DNA of 64,000 nt, from positions 434,001 through 498,000 of the forward strand of contig JANFAH010000001.1 of assembly GCA_024663395.1 (NCBI GenBank), in the 5' to 3' direction. Each line of letters starts with the position of its first letter. The first letter of the stretch is position 1. The translations under genes and the position numbers were made by a program. The DNA comes from Pisolithus tinctorius. Lineage: Eukaryota; Basidiomycota; Agaricomycetes; Boletales; Pisolithaceae. The notes under the pieces were generated by a model, which was not told the origin of the DNA, did not search any database, and saw nothing but the letters and a program-made list of their open reading frames with translations. Positions 33,561 to 42,358 of this stretch are shown piece after piece.

Positions 33561-34090
33561 GCATATGAATGATCAACATCAGTAAATCACTTTGAGCTGT
33601 GGAGCTCTCCACAGTGCTCCATAATACACAGAGTCCCCTAGCTAGGTCCAGGCTGGACAGATGCACCCAACAACACTTTTTGCTATGGCTAGTTGCCTGT
33701 TACTATGGAATGGTCACATTGTCATGGAACTTTGTCCAGTATCTTACTTACTATGGATTGCTATGGAACTTTCATGCTTAAATATCACTGTACAAAACTG
33801 GCCAGACTGTATTCTCCTTGGGGTGTTGTCCAGTACTCCCCATCTCAATGTTTACTTTGCAAACATGTGATCACTCCACAACTAGGAACAGTTCACAGCA
33901 GGTATGACAGGAACAGGAGCATTGGCATCAATTGCATACTACATGTAATGACAGGTACAACAGGACTAGGTATTATGAAATCAATCAAGGACTGCCTGAA
34001 TGTGCTGGTACCTCTCTACATTCGAATCAACCTCTTGCAGTGCAGCCCTGATACGAGGAGTCAGCGCGAGCACGTCAGCCGTCCCAGTAC
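33561..34090. other. No gene seen; end of KDZ homology to the DUF6532 gene
   Basis: After about 33552 copy B continues beyond the point where copy A meets Gypsy-A1. The sequence has loose repeats (CTATGGAA, GTCCAGTA, CTCCACA) and frames of 60-140 codons without recognisable motifs. The right end of the KDZ element may lie here. Confidence 0.4.
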
Positions 34091-34766
34091 TTACCATCCT
34101 TCCTTTGCCCACTGAGAAAGCTGATCGCGCAACCTCGCGCCGTGATAGGGATTACGAAGGATGTCGTTCAGCACCTTCATCATGCCATGGAAAATGGAAT
34201 TGTAAGCCTTGCTGGAGAATTGAGGCATTGTCTTTCCTGTGCCATTCTTCGCAAATCCGTCCAACACACAATGATACTGCAAGAAAAGTTCGAGTTGCAG
34301 CGACTCGGGGTGTAAGATAACTCACCGCGGCTGCGACGAGAGCCAGACAGGAAAGGGGAACTGAATTGTTGAAGGACTCAGGACGCTTATCCGCGATTCG
34401 ATAGGTCCCGGTATAGTAGAATTGTATGACAGCTTCCTTGAGGGCGGGGTGAGCGAAATTCCTGGTTTTTCCCTGATAAACCAATCCATTAGTAGTGCAG
34501 ATAATGAACCACGTGAACGTACATTCTCGTCGAAACCGTCTCGCAGGAAAAGCGAGTTGTCAAGGAGCTTTGCAGCAGCGGTCTCTATCCATTGTACACG
34601 AACCCGTGGTGCAACATCAGAAGGAGGGATAAGGTTGAATGCAAATGGCATGGTTGCCAGCATAACTGACTTCCATTCCAAACGCCAGGTAGATATATCA
34701 CCAAGGAGCTACCGGCGGTATGTCAGTAGCTGTAACCGAAAGATGGGACTACTTACGAGGCACGCC
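34091..34766 (-). pseudogene. 3' part of a DUF6532 gene, cut by Gypsy-B
   Basis: Minus-strand exons carry LLGDISTWRLEWKS, ATMPFAFNLIPPSD, then RVRVQWIETAAAKLLDNSLF and, after an intron, the end LRDQLSQWAKEGW. These resemble the C-terminal half of the fungal DUF6532 domain. Well-formed introns are at 34473-34522 and 34277-34325, and another has its donor at 34756. The exon that crosses 34757-34766 is broken by the insertion. The other half starts at 42359. The function of DUF6532 proteins is unknown. Apart from the insertion no lesion is visible, so inactivation is recent. Confidence 0.65.
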
Positions 34767-35294
34767 TGTCATAGTCATGCCTCGACCCCGGCCGGACTCG
34801 GCCTCGCACTCACTCAGTCCGGCCTCGGCCTCGCCTGTCCCGCATCTCCAGTTGGTCTAGCGTGGTAGACACTGCTTTGCAGTGTCTGTCACTTCGGTTA
34901 AGTCCTGTCCCCGGTCCTGTCCCCGGTCCACCTGTCCCGGTCTCCGTTACCTTAGTCATACATTAGTAACCCTTGTCTTACCAATCACCTTAGCAATCCT
35001 TGCGAGACCGGCATTACTGGTCTCCGTACTATAGTCACTTCTGGTATATAAACTCGTAGTTACTCGGCCTGTACTCCTTAGTCTGAAATCAACTAAGTCA
35101 CCTCTGATAACTCCATCTCGGCCTCGGACTCGGACTGAGACCCACGCAAGGGAATAGCGCTGTATCCTCAGTCGCTAAGTCCAATCAGTCCAACTACCTG
35201 TATCCTCGACTCCTCTCCTGATCCCGACCCCTCGGCCTCGCGCCCGCTTCGGTCTCCGGTCCGGCCTCAACCCGGACAATCCTCGTACTTGACA
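34767..35294 (+). repeat. 5' LTR of Gypsy-B, 528 bp
   Basis: Starts TGTCATAGTCATGCC and ends CTCGTACTTGACA. A TATATAA box at 35045 marks the likely promoter. Confidence 0.95.
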
Positions 35295-35332
35295 GTATTT
35301 CAGACTTGCCACTTGTGTGGGTCTAGAACATC

Positions 35333-36712
35333 ATGGCAACCAAGACTCGTTTTCAACCTCCCCGTGGTCGCTCTGCCACTAATCCCGACTCCGCTTCAGC
35401 CAGTGGGGCTCGCCACGAAACAGCTCTAGCTGCGTTGGGCACCACTAGGCGCTCCCCAGACCCTGTCAATCCTTTCAGGGGCTTTTCAGCCTGGACATCC
35501 AATACCCCCACCCCACGTCGTCCCACTGCCCCCATCCCCGAGGGTGACCCCGGCGATGATGGGCCGGGCGACGATGATGATAACCACCCAGAAGATAATG
35601 ACCCCGATAATAATGGTCCCGGTGATGATAATCCGGATGAGGATGATCCGGAGGACGAACCGGACTTCCCAGACCCGGACACCGAACCCGCGGTCGCGGT
35701 CTTCGACAGCCTCGCGAAGGCCATCAAGCTGTTGGCTCGCAACACCCGTACTAGTCCTGAGTCCTCAAGCAGGACCAAGTTACGTGAGCCCGACACCTTT
35801 GATGGTACCGACCCCAAGAAGCTTCGCGCGTTCTTCATCCAGTGCGAGCTTAATTTCCAAGACCGACCTCGGGCTTTCAGGACCGATCGCGCCAAAGTCA
35901 TCTTCGCCCAGTCGTACCTCAAAGGTATGGCTCTTGAATGGTTCGAGCCGGACTTACTCGGGCTCGACGACCCCGATGACCGGCCTCTTTGGATGGACTC
36001 CTGGAGGGAGTTCGTCCTAGAGCTGCAAACCACCTTCGGCCCCCACGACCCGGTCGCTGACGCCGAGAGTCAGCTTGACCATCTACATATGAAGGAAAGC
36101 CAGCGCATTAATAAGTACGTAGTTGACTTTAATCGGCTTGCTTCGCAAGTCCGAGGCTACGGTGACGGTGTGCTGCGTCATCATTTCTATTCCGGTCTCC
36201 CAGACCGAATTAAGGACGAAGTCTGTCGAGTTGGTAAACCGCGGACTCTACACGAGCTCCGTCATCTCGCCCAGGAGATAGATGCGTGCTATTGGGAGCG
36301 CAAGGAAGAAGTCCAGCGGGCAAGTAAGCACCAAGGCTCGTCCAACTCCAGCAACAACAAGTCCGGAGGTTCCGGCAATAACCAGTCCAAGACCGGTCAA
36401 GAGAAGACCAAGACCGGCAACAACAACAACAACACCGGTTCCACCCCTAAGCCGGCTTCATCGAAGCCGGGCAACAATAGTAACAGCAATTCGTCCAAGC
36501 CCGAGCCTGGCAAACTCGGCAAAGATGGAAAGCTTACCCCAGAAGAACGCAAGCGTCGCCTAGATGGAAACCTCTGCATGTTCTGTGGAGGGTCCGGTCA
36601 TTTTGCTGACAAATGCCCCAAGAAAGCCGGAAAGGCCAAAGCTCGCGCTGCGGCCACCACCGAGGCCGCACCGGCCTCGGGCTCGGGTACTACCACCGAG
36701 ACAAAAAAATAG
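35333..36712 (+). CDS. Gag of Gypsy-B (459 aa)
   Basis: Starts at ATG 35333, 38 bp after the LTR. In order: a basic/Ser N-terminus; a highly acidic stretch (DDGPGDDDDNHPEDND, about residues 75-125); a capsid domain typical of Ty3/Gypsy gag (LREPDTFDGTDPKKLRAFF, SYLKGMALEWFEP, RHHFYSGLPDRIKDEV); an Asn/Ser/Gly-rich linker; and a CX2CX4HX4C zinc knuckle (CMFCGGSGHFADKC). No stop or frameshift. It ends at TAG 36710-36712, directly after a run of seven A that is the probable frameshift site into pol. Confidence 0.93.
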   Translation: MATKTRFQPPRGRSATNPDSASASGARHETALAALGTTRRSPDPVNPFRGFSAWTSNTPTPRRPTAPIPEGDPGDDGPGDDDDNHPEDNDPDNNGPGDDNPDEDDPEDEPDFPDPDTEPAVAVFDSLAKAIKLLARNTRTSPESSSRTKLREPDTFDGTDPKKLRAFFIQCELNFQDRPRAFRTDRAKVIFAQSYLKGMALEWFEPDLLGLDDPDDRPLWMDSWREFVLELQTTFGPHDPVADAESQLDHLHMKESQRINKYVVDFNRLASQVRGYGDGVLRHHFYSGLPDRIKDEVCRVGKPRTLHELRHLAQEIDACYWERKEEVQRASKHQGSSNSSNNKSGGSGNNQSKTGQEKTKTGNNNNNTGSTPKPASSKPGNNSNSNSSKPEPGKLGKDGKLTPEERKRRLDGNLCMFCGGSGHFADKCPKKAGKAKARAAATTEAAPASGSGTTTETKK

Positions 36713-36749
36713 GTAGCAGCTCCCAGGACTCCGCACAATCTGGGAGCTG
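36703..36749 (+). promoter_or_regulatory. Candidate -1 ribosomal frameshift signal (Gypsy-B gag-pol)
   Basis: Heptamer A AAA AAA (36703-36709) is in the right phase and directly precedes the gag stop. It is followed by a 7-nt spacer and a perfect 10-bp stem-loop: CAGCTCCCAG (36717-36726), 13-nt loop, CTGGGAGCTG (36740-36749). Pol is in the -1 frame and is open across this point. Confidence 0.85.
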
Positions 36750-39700
36750 TGTTGACTCCGGTTGTGCAAACTTGGAGGCTCGTCTCAACGCGTCCGCTCT
36801 TTCCAGTCCGAATTCTTTAACCCCCTATGTCACATTAGAAAACCCAGATTTACCTCGGCTTCGTACTTTAGTGGACTCCGGTTCCACTCACTGTTTCATA
36901 GATAATCATTTTGCTAATCAACATTCATTTACCCCTTACTCGGTCTCACCAATCCGACTCCGGCTTTTCGATGGAACGTCCACCTTCACTATAACCCAGG
37001 CAGTAGATGTCATTATCCGCTTCGCGTCCGGCGATGTCACCCCGGTAACCCTGTTTTTAGCCCCGTTGGATTCCGAGTGTAAGATAGTTCTCGGACATGA
37101 CTGGCTCACCCGCTACAATCCGTTGATTGACTGGGTACTGAGCAGTCTAACATTCCGGACTCCTGCACAAGGAATGCCAACCCCGTCGACACCCCCTGTA
37201 AGCCCGGTTTCTACCGGCCTCCCTGACTCCGGTCCTAGCGACCAACCCGGCCTTGCGCCATCTGTACCGGTCTCCGACTCCCCGGCTCGCCCCCCTCTGA
37301 AGGCCCCTCTGGTTTCCCTAATCAATGCAGCCGCTTTTGTGCGCGCCTGCAAACTAGAAGGGTCTGTCCAATTCCAACTTCAGCTCCGCCCCTCGGACTC
37401 AGCTCAAGCCCGATTGGCCTCGGCTTCCTCTCCTCCGGCCTTACCCAATGTCCCAGAAGAGTATCACGACTTCGCTGATGTATTCAGCAAGGCCAAGGCC
37501 TCGGCACTCCCGCCTCACCGGGAGTACGACCTGAAAATAGAGCTTGAAGAAGGAACTACCCCGCCTCTCGGCACTATCTACTCGCTGTCCCCGGTTGAGC
37601 TGCAAGCTCTCCGGACTTTCATCGATGAGAACCTCACCACCGGTTTTATTCGTCCGACTTCATCCCCTTATGCTGCACCGGTCCTCTTTGTCAAAAAGAA
37701 GGACGGCTCCCTCCGGCTTTGCGTAGACTTCCGCGGCCTCAACAAAATCACTAAGAAGGATCGCTACCCACTCCCGCTCATCTCCGACCTATTAGATTCA
37801 CCAAGCCGAGCCAAGATCTACACCAAAATTGACCTTCGGCATGCCTACCATCTCGTCCGGATCGCTCCGGGCGATGAATGGAAGACCGCATTCCGGACTC
37901 GGTATGGATCCTATGAGTGGTTAGTGATGCCTTTCGGCCTCACCAATGCCCCGGCCGCCTTCCAGCGCTTCGTCAACACTATCTTTGCGGATATGTTAGA
38001 TGTCTGCGTGGTCGTCTACTTAGATGACATCTTAATCTACTCTGGAGATAAGGAGTCTCACAAGCAGCATGTCCGAGAAGTCCTCCGCTGGCTTCGGCTC
38101 CACGGCCTTTATGCGAAGCCGGAGAAATGCGAGTTCCACTCGGACTTGGTCGAGTACCTCGGATTCCATCTTTCCCCTGCCGGCCTCACGATGTCGAAGG
38201 AAAAGGTCCAGACCATCTGCGATTGGCCCGAGCCTCGCAAGGTCAAGGACATACAATCCTTCCTCGGCTTTGCCAACTTTTACCACCGGTTTATCTTTAA
38301 TTACTCGGACATCGTCGTACCACTGACTCAGCTTACCCGCAAAGGGGCTCCTTGGAACTTCTCTGAGGAGTGCCGCCGGTCATTCAACAACCTCAAGGCC
38401 GCCTTCACCACCGCGCCGGTCTTAACTCATTTCATCCCCGGGGTCCCCATCACCGTCGAGACCGATGCCTCGGACTATGCCATCGCCAGCATCCTCTCTA
38501 TCACCTGCGGCGACGGCCAGATACATCCAGTCGCATTCTACTCCCGGACTCTGATGGCCCCGGAATTGAATTATGACACCCACGACAAGGAATTGCTTGC
38601 CATTTTCGAAGCATTCCGGACCTGGCGCCATTACCTTGAGGGCTCGGCCTCACCGGTCGACGTTGTTACCGACCACAAGAATCTCGAGTACTTCTCTACC
38701 TCCAAAGTACTCACCCGCCGCCAAGCTCGCTGGTCAGAATTCCTTTCGCAATTCAATATGATCATCAGATTCAGGCCCGGTAAGCTCGGGGCTAAGCCCG
38801 ATGCCCTAACTAGACGATGGGACGTCTACCCCAAAGAGGGGGATAGCGGCTATGCCCGAGTGAACCCGCAAAATCTGAGACCGGTCTTCACCCAGGAGCA
38901 ACTAGCGGTCTCCCTCCGTGCCACTTACCTTGAGTACCCGGTCTTACGGGCAGTTGCGCTAATGGATATAGAAAAGCTCCATAATGATATCCTGACCGCA
39001 CTGCCGGATGACCCGGTCTCACAAATCCGCCTGTCCGACATGTCTGATCCCCGGTGGTCAGTAGATGACACCAGTTTCCTTCGGCTTGATGGAAGGATCT
39101 ACGTGCCGGACTCAAATGACCTCCGCCTTAGGGTCTTGCGCCTCAAGCATGACCACCCTCTGTCTGGCCACTTCGGCCAAAACCGCACTTTAGAACTCAT
39201 ACGGCGTGAGTACACCTGGCCCGGCCTCAGGACCTTCGTCAAGGACTATGTCCGGTCTTGCACGGCCTGCGCTCGGGCTAAGGTTCCCCGCCATCGGCCT
39301 TACGGCCTTCTCAAGCAGCTTCCGGTGCCGGAGAAGCCGTGGAACTCCATCTCTATGGATTTCATCGAGCAGCTTCCGGCCTCAACCGGCTTCACGGCCA
39401 TCCTCGTAGTAGTTGACCGGCTTTCCAAGCAGGCCATATTCATCCCCACCCACGACACTATCACAGCCCCAGAACTCGCCAAATTGTTCCTACTCCATGT
39501 CTTTTCGAAGCACGGAGTACCGGCCCATGTAACCTCAGACCGAGGCTCGGAGTTCGTCTCTCACTTCTTCCGGTCACTCGGCAAGGCCTTAGATATGCGC
39601 CTACACTTCACCTCGGGCTACCACCCCGAAGGTGATGGCCAGACCGAAAGGACCAACCAGACCCTAGAACAATACCTCCGAGTATACTGCAACTACCAGC

Positions 39701-40428
39701 AGGATAATTGGGCCGAACTACTACCTTTGGCCGAGTTCGCCTACAATAACGCCCCTAGCGCTACTACCGGTGTTTCCCCTTTCTTCGCTAATAAGGGATA
39801 CCACCCCAACATCTCGGTGTACCCGGAGCGCGATCTCACTTCCGCTCGGGCTCGTGACTATGCAGTTGACCTAGACTCACTGCACCAATACCTACGTGAG
39901 GAGATGACCCTCGCACAACAGCGCTACCAAGGCCCGGCAGATGCCAAACGCATGCCGGCTCCGGACTTCAAGGTCGGTGACCAGGTATATGTCAAAGCCA
40001 AATACTTCCGGTCTACTCGGCCTTCCAAGAAGCTCTCGGAAAAGAACCTTGGACCGTATCCGGTCATAGCTCAGGCCGGTACCCACTCGTTCACACTGCG
40101 CCTGCCGGACTCAATGCGCGCAGTACATCCGGTCTTCCACGTCTCCCAACTCGAACCGGCCGTCCCTAATACCATCCCGAACCGGACTCAACCACCACCC
40201 CCACCAGTCGAAGTTGATGGTGACCTAGAGTTCGAGGTAGCAGAGATCCTCGACTCCAAGGTCGACCGGCGTCGCCGGTGTTGGCTTCAGTACTTAGTCC
40301 GGTGGACCGGCTATGAAGGGACCGATGAAGAAACCACTTGGGTACTCGCTACAGAGCTTGACAATGCTTCTGAACTCGTCCAAGAGTTTCACTCCAGCTA
40401 CCCTGGTAAACCCGGCCCATACCAATGA
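36709..40428 (+). CDS. Pol of Gypsy-B: protease, RT, RNase H, integrase, chromodomain
   Basis: About 1239 residues counted from the frameshift. Aspartic protease LVDSGSTHCF (Asp about residue 56). Reverse transcriptase with YLDD (Tyr 437, Asp 439-440; nt 38017-38028). RNase H ETDASDYA (Asp 586). Integrase zinc region HPLSGHFGQNRTLELI..CTACARAK. Integrase core D884 (SMDFIEQLP), D944 (TSDRGSEF) and E980 (DGQTERTNQT), giving the D,D(35)E spacing. LGPYPVIAQAG segment. C-terminal chromodomain, about residues 1175-1229 (FEVAEILDSK..YLVRWTGYEGTDEETTW). Chromodomains of this class target integration to chromatin marks. All catalytic residues are present and the frame is intact. Confidence 0.95.
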   Translation: MGSSSQDSAQSGSCVDSGCANLEARLNASALSSPNSLTPYVTLENPDLPRLRTLVDSGSTHCFIDNHFANQHSFTPYSVSPIRLRLFDGTSTFTITQAVDVIIRFASGDVTPVTLFLAPLDSECKIVLGHDWLTRYNPLIDWVLSSLTFRTPAQGMPTPSTPPVSPVSTGLPDSGPSDQPGLAPSVPVSDSPARPPLKAPLVSLINAAAFVRACKLEGSVQFQLQLRPSDSAQARLASASSPPALPNVPEEYHDFADVFSKAKASALPPHREYDLKIELEEGTTPPLGTIYSLSPVELQALRTFIDENLTTGFIRPTSSPYAAPVLFVKKKDGSLRLCVDFRGLNKITKKDRYPLPLISDLLDSPSRAKIYTKIDLRHAYHLVRIAPGDEWKTAFRTRYGSYEWLVMPFGLTNAPAAFQRFVNTIFADMLDVCVVVYLDDILIYSGDKESHKQHVREVLRWLRLHGLYAKPEKCEFHSDLVEYLGFHLSPAGLTMSKEKVQTICDWPEPRKVKDIQSFLGFANFYHRFIFNYSDIVVPLTQLTRKGAPWNFSEECRRSFNNLKAAFTTAPVLTHFIPGVPITVETDASDYAIASILSITCGDGQIHPVAFYSRTLMAPELNYDTHDKELLAIFEAFRTWRHYLEGSASPVDVVTDHKNLEYFSTSKVLTRRQARWSEFLSQFNMIIRFRPGKLGAKPDALTRRWDVYPKEGDSGYARVNPQNLRPVFTQEQLAVSLRATYLEYPVLRAVALMDIEKLHNDILTALPDDPVSQIRLSDMSDPRWSVDDTSFLRLDGRIYVPDSNDLRLRVLRLKHDHPLSGHFGQNRTLELIRREYTWPGLRTFVKDYVRSCTACARAKVPRHRPYGLLKQLPVPEKPWNSISMDFIEQLPASTGFTAILVVVDRLSKQAIFIPTHDTITAPELAKLFLLHVFSKHGVPAHVTSDRGSEFVSHFFRSLGKALDMRLHFTSGYHPEGDGQTERTNQTLEQYLRVYCNYQQDNWAELLPLAEFAYNNAPSATTGVSPFFANKGYHPNISVYPERDLTSARARDYAVDLDSLHQYLREEMTLAQQRYQGPADAKRMPAPDFKVGDQVYVKAKYFRSTRPSKKLSEKNLGPYPVIAQAGTHSFTLRLPDSMRAVHPVFHVSQLEPAVPNTIPNRTQPPPPPVEVDGDLEFEVAEILDSKVDRRRRCWLQYLVRWTGYEGTDEETTWVLATELDNASELVQEFHSSYPGKPGPYQ

Positions 40429-40599
40429 GGACCGGTCTCAACTGGCCTCAGTTTCTTTTCTGTTTTCTATTGGTATCTAGTTTTCTTTGATCTCTTACTC
40501 ACTTTGTTTTCTCTTTCTTGTCTTCTCTTACTGTACTATAGAGGACCGGACACCGGACACGTGACATTGGCAAAGGAAGAAACTACAAGACCGCTAAGA

Positions 40600-41693
40600 C
40601 TACTCGGCTTCGGCCATGGAATCGTCCTCCCCCTCAGCTTCCTCGTCCCCTTCACCCTCGGCCTCGGCCTGCAGCCAGGCAACCTCCTCGCGCAACTCAT
40701 CCGAGTCGAGCTCGGATGACCCGGTATCCGAAGGGGTAACCGCCACCCCGAAGCCGTAGGACTCGTCGATTATAGCCTCGAGCGCGTCGGCGATGCGGCC
40801 TGAGTTCTCGACCGCGGCCTCTTGAAGCTCAAAAAGGCCCGCTAGGTTGTTGGCTATCATCCCTGCAGTGTTGATGAGACGCTCGAGCTTCTCTTCTAAG
40901 CCCGAGGGGTAACCCGCGCCGGCCTTCCTCGCTCCGCTCCCACCGGCCTCGGGTTCGTCGATCTCCAGCACCTCGGTAGGTTTCGACTTCACCCGCTTCT
41001 TCTGGCTCGGCCCGGGCTCAGGAGTTTCGTCGTCGGCCTTCCTCTTTTTTCCCTTGTCGGCCTTGGGACCGGCCTTAGGACCGGCTTCGGCGTCCTTCCC
41101 GTCCCCCGGCCATCGGCACTTGCCTTTCGACAAGTTGCAGCGCACGCAGGCAACCCATTTCTTGTTGCCGTCTACGAGGAACTCGCAGACGACCTGTGCC
41201 TGGGTGCAACGGGTACAGCTAGAGGATGTTAGATGAAGAGAGCGCGGGTAGTAAAAAATACTCACCCAGGGTCCATTACCACCCTCTTAACTTCGCCCCC
41301 GGCCTCACCACTAGCGCCCCCAGCGCCGGCCTCATCACTCTTGGCGGCCTCGGCCTTGCGCTTGCGCTCGGCCTCCCGCCTCTCCTCCTCTTCGCGCACT
41401 TTCCTCTCTTCGGCCTCCCGCGCTGTCCTCTCGGCCTCGACCCTCTCCCGCTCTGCCCTCTCGGCTTCGGCCTTCTCCCTCGCCGCCCTCTCGGCCTCAA
41501 GCCGAGCCTGCTCCTCCCGCCGGGCTTGCTCAGCCGCCTTTCGCCTTTTTCTCTCCTTCGCCTTCGCCTTCATCACCTCCTCTTCGTCGTCGGTGTCATA
41601 CCTGATATCGTCATCAGGAAGTTGGGTCCAGTCAATAACGACCCGGCCTTCGTCATCGTTGTCGGTCGCAGCGATCGGCCTCGAGTCGGACAT
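40600..41693 (-). CDS. Antisense Zn2Cys6-like/coiled-coil protein inside Gypsy-B (348 aa)
   Basis: Two exons, 41693-41266 and 41218-40600, joined across a 47-bp GTGAGT..CTAG intron (41219-41265). Lengths add up to 349 codons including the stop. N-terminus acidic (VVIDWTQLPDDDIRYDTDDE), then a long charged helix (about residues 45-130, ERKRRKAAEQARREEQARLE type). The Cys cluster spans the splice: C-x2-C-x6-C-x12-C-x2-C-x6-C, the Zn(II)2Cys6 spacing. Then a basic stretch (KKRVKSKPTE), a helix and an acidic tail. It lies opposite to gag-pol, between pol and the 3' LTR. I recognise no named family. A DNA-binding regulator is an inference. The intact splice and frame argue that it is a real gene. 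Confidence 0.75.
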
Positions 41694-41817
41694 GATGAAT
41701 AGGATGAGAAAGAAAGACACAAAGGGCTTAGCGAGCCACAAGTATTGGTTTTTCAAACTCAGCCGATTTTCGGACTCAGCCTACCACTCTCGCAGGGGTC
41801 TCATGGGTTCGACCCCT

Positions 41818-41827
41818 AAGAGGGGGA
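41818..41827 (+). promoter_or_regulatory. Polypurine tract of Gypsy-B
   Basis: AAGAGGGGGA lies three bases before the 3' LTR, the expected site for plus-strand priming. Confidence 0.75.
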
Positions 41828-41830
41828 TAC

Positions 41831-42358
41831 TGTCATAGTCATGCCTCGACCCCAGCCGGACTCGGCCTCGCACTCACTCAGTCCGGCCTCGGCCTTGCCT
41901 GTCCCGCATCTCCAGTTGGTCTAGCGCGGTAGACACTGCTTTGCAGTGTCTGTCACTTCAGTTAAGTCCTGTCCCCGGTCCTGTCCCCGGTCCACCTGTC
42001 CCGGTCTCCGTTACCTTAGTCATACGTTAGTAACCCTTGTCTTACCAATCACCTTAGCAATCCTTGCGAGACCGGCATTACCGGTCTCCGTACTATAGTC
42101 ACTTCTGGTATATAAACTCGTAGTTACTCGGCCTGTACTCCTTAGTCTGAAATCAACTAAGTCACCTCTGATAACTCCGTCTCGGCCTCGGACTCGGACT
42201 GAGACCCACGCAAGGGAATAGCGCTGTATCCTCAGTCGCTAAGTCCAATCAGTCCAACTACCTGTATCCTCGACTCCTCTCCTGATCCCGACCCCTCGGC
42301 CTCGCGCCCGCTTCGGTCTCCGGTCCGGCCTCAACCCGGACAATCCTCGTACTTGACA
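41831..42358 (+). repeat. 3' LTR of Gypsy-B, 528 bp
   Basis: Same length as the 5' LTR. All seven differences are CG against TG or CA. TATATAA box at 42109. Confidence 0.95.

Larger units (their letters stand above)
34767..42358 (+). mobile_element. Gypsy-B: young chromodomain Ty3/Gypsy element (7592 bp)
   Basis: Two 528-bp LTRs (34767-35294; 41831-42358) with TG..CA ends and only 7 differences. A perfect 5-bp target duplication ACGCC flanks it (34762-34766; 42359-42363). Inside are gag, a -1 frameshift signal, a full pol with chromodomain, an antisense spliced gene and a polypurine tract. Gag and pol are open throughout. The element looks potentially autonomous. I could not identify the tRNA primer site: the bases after the 5' LTR (GTATTTCAGACTTG) are not the usual TGG form, so another priming mode is possible. 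Confidence 0.95.

Noticed and set aside
35353..36033. 226-codon minus-strand frame across Gypsy-B gag
   Set aside because: Shadow of the GC-rich gag frame; Ser/Gly-rich without motifs, while the plus strand has capsid and zinc-knuckle signatures.
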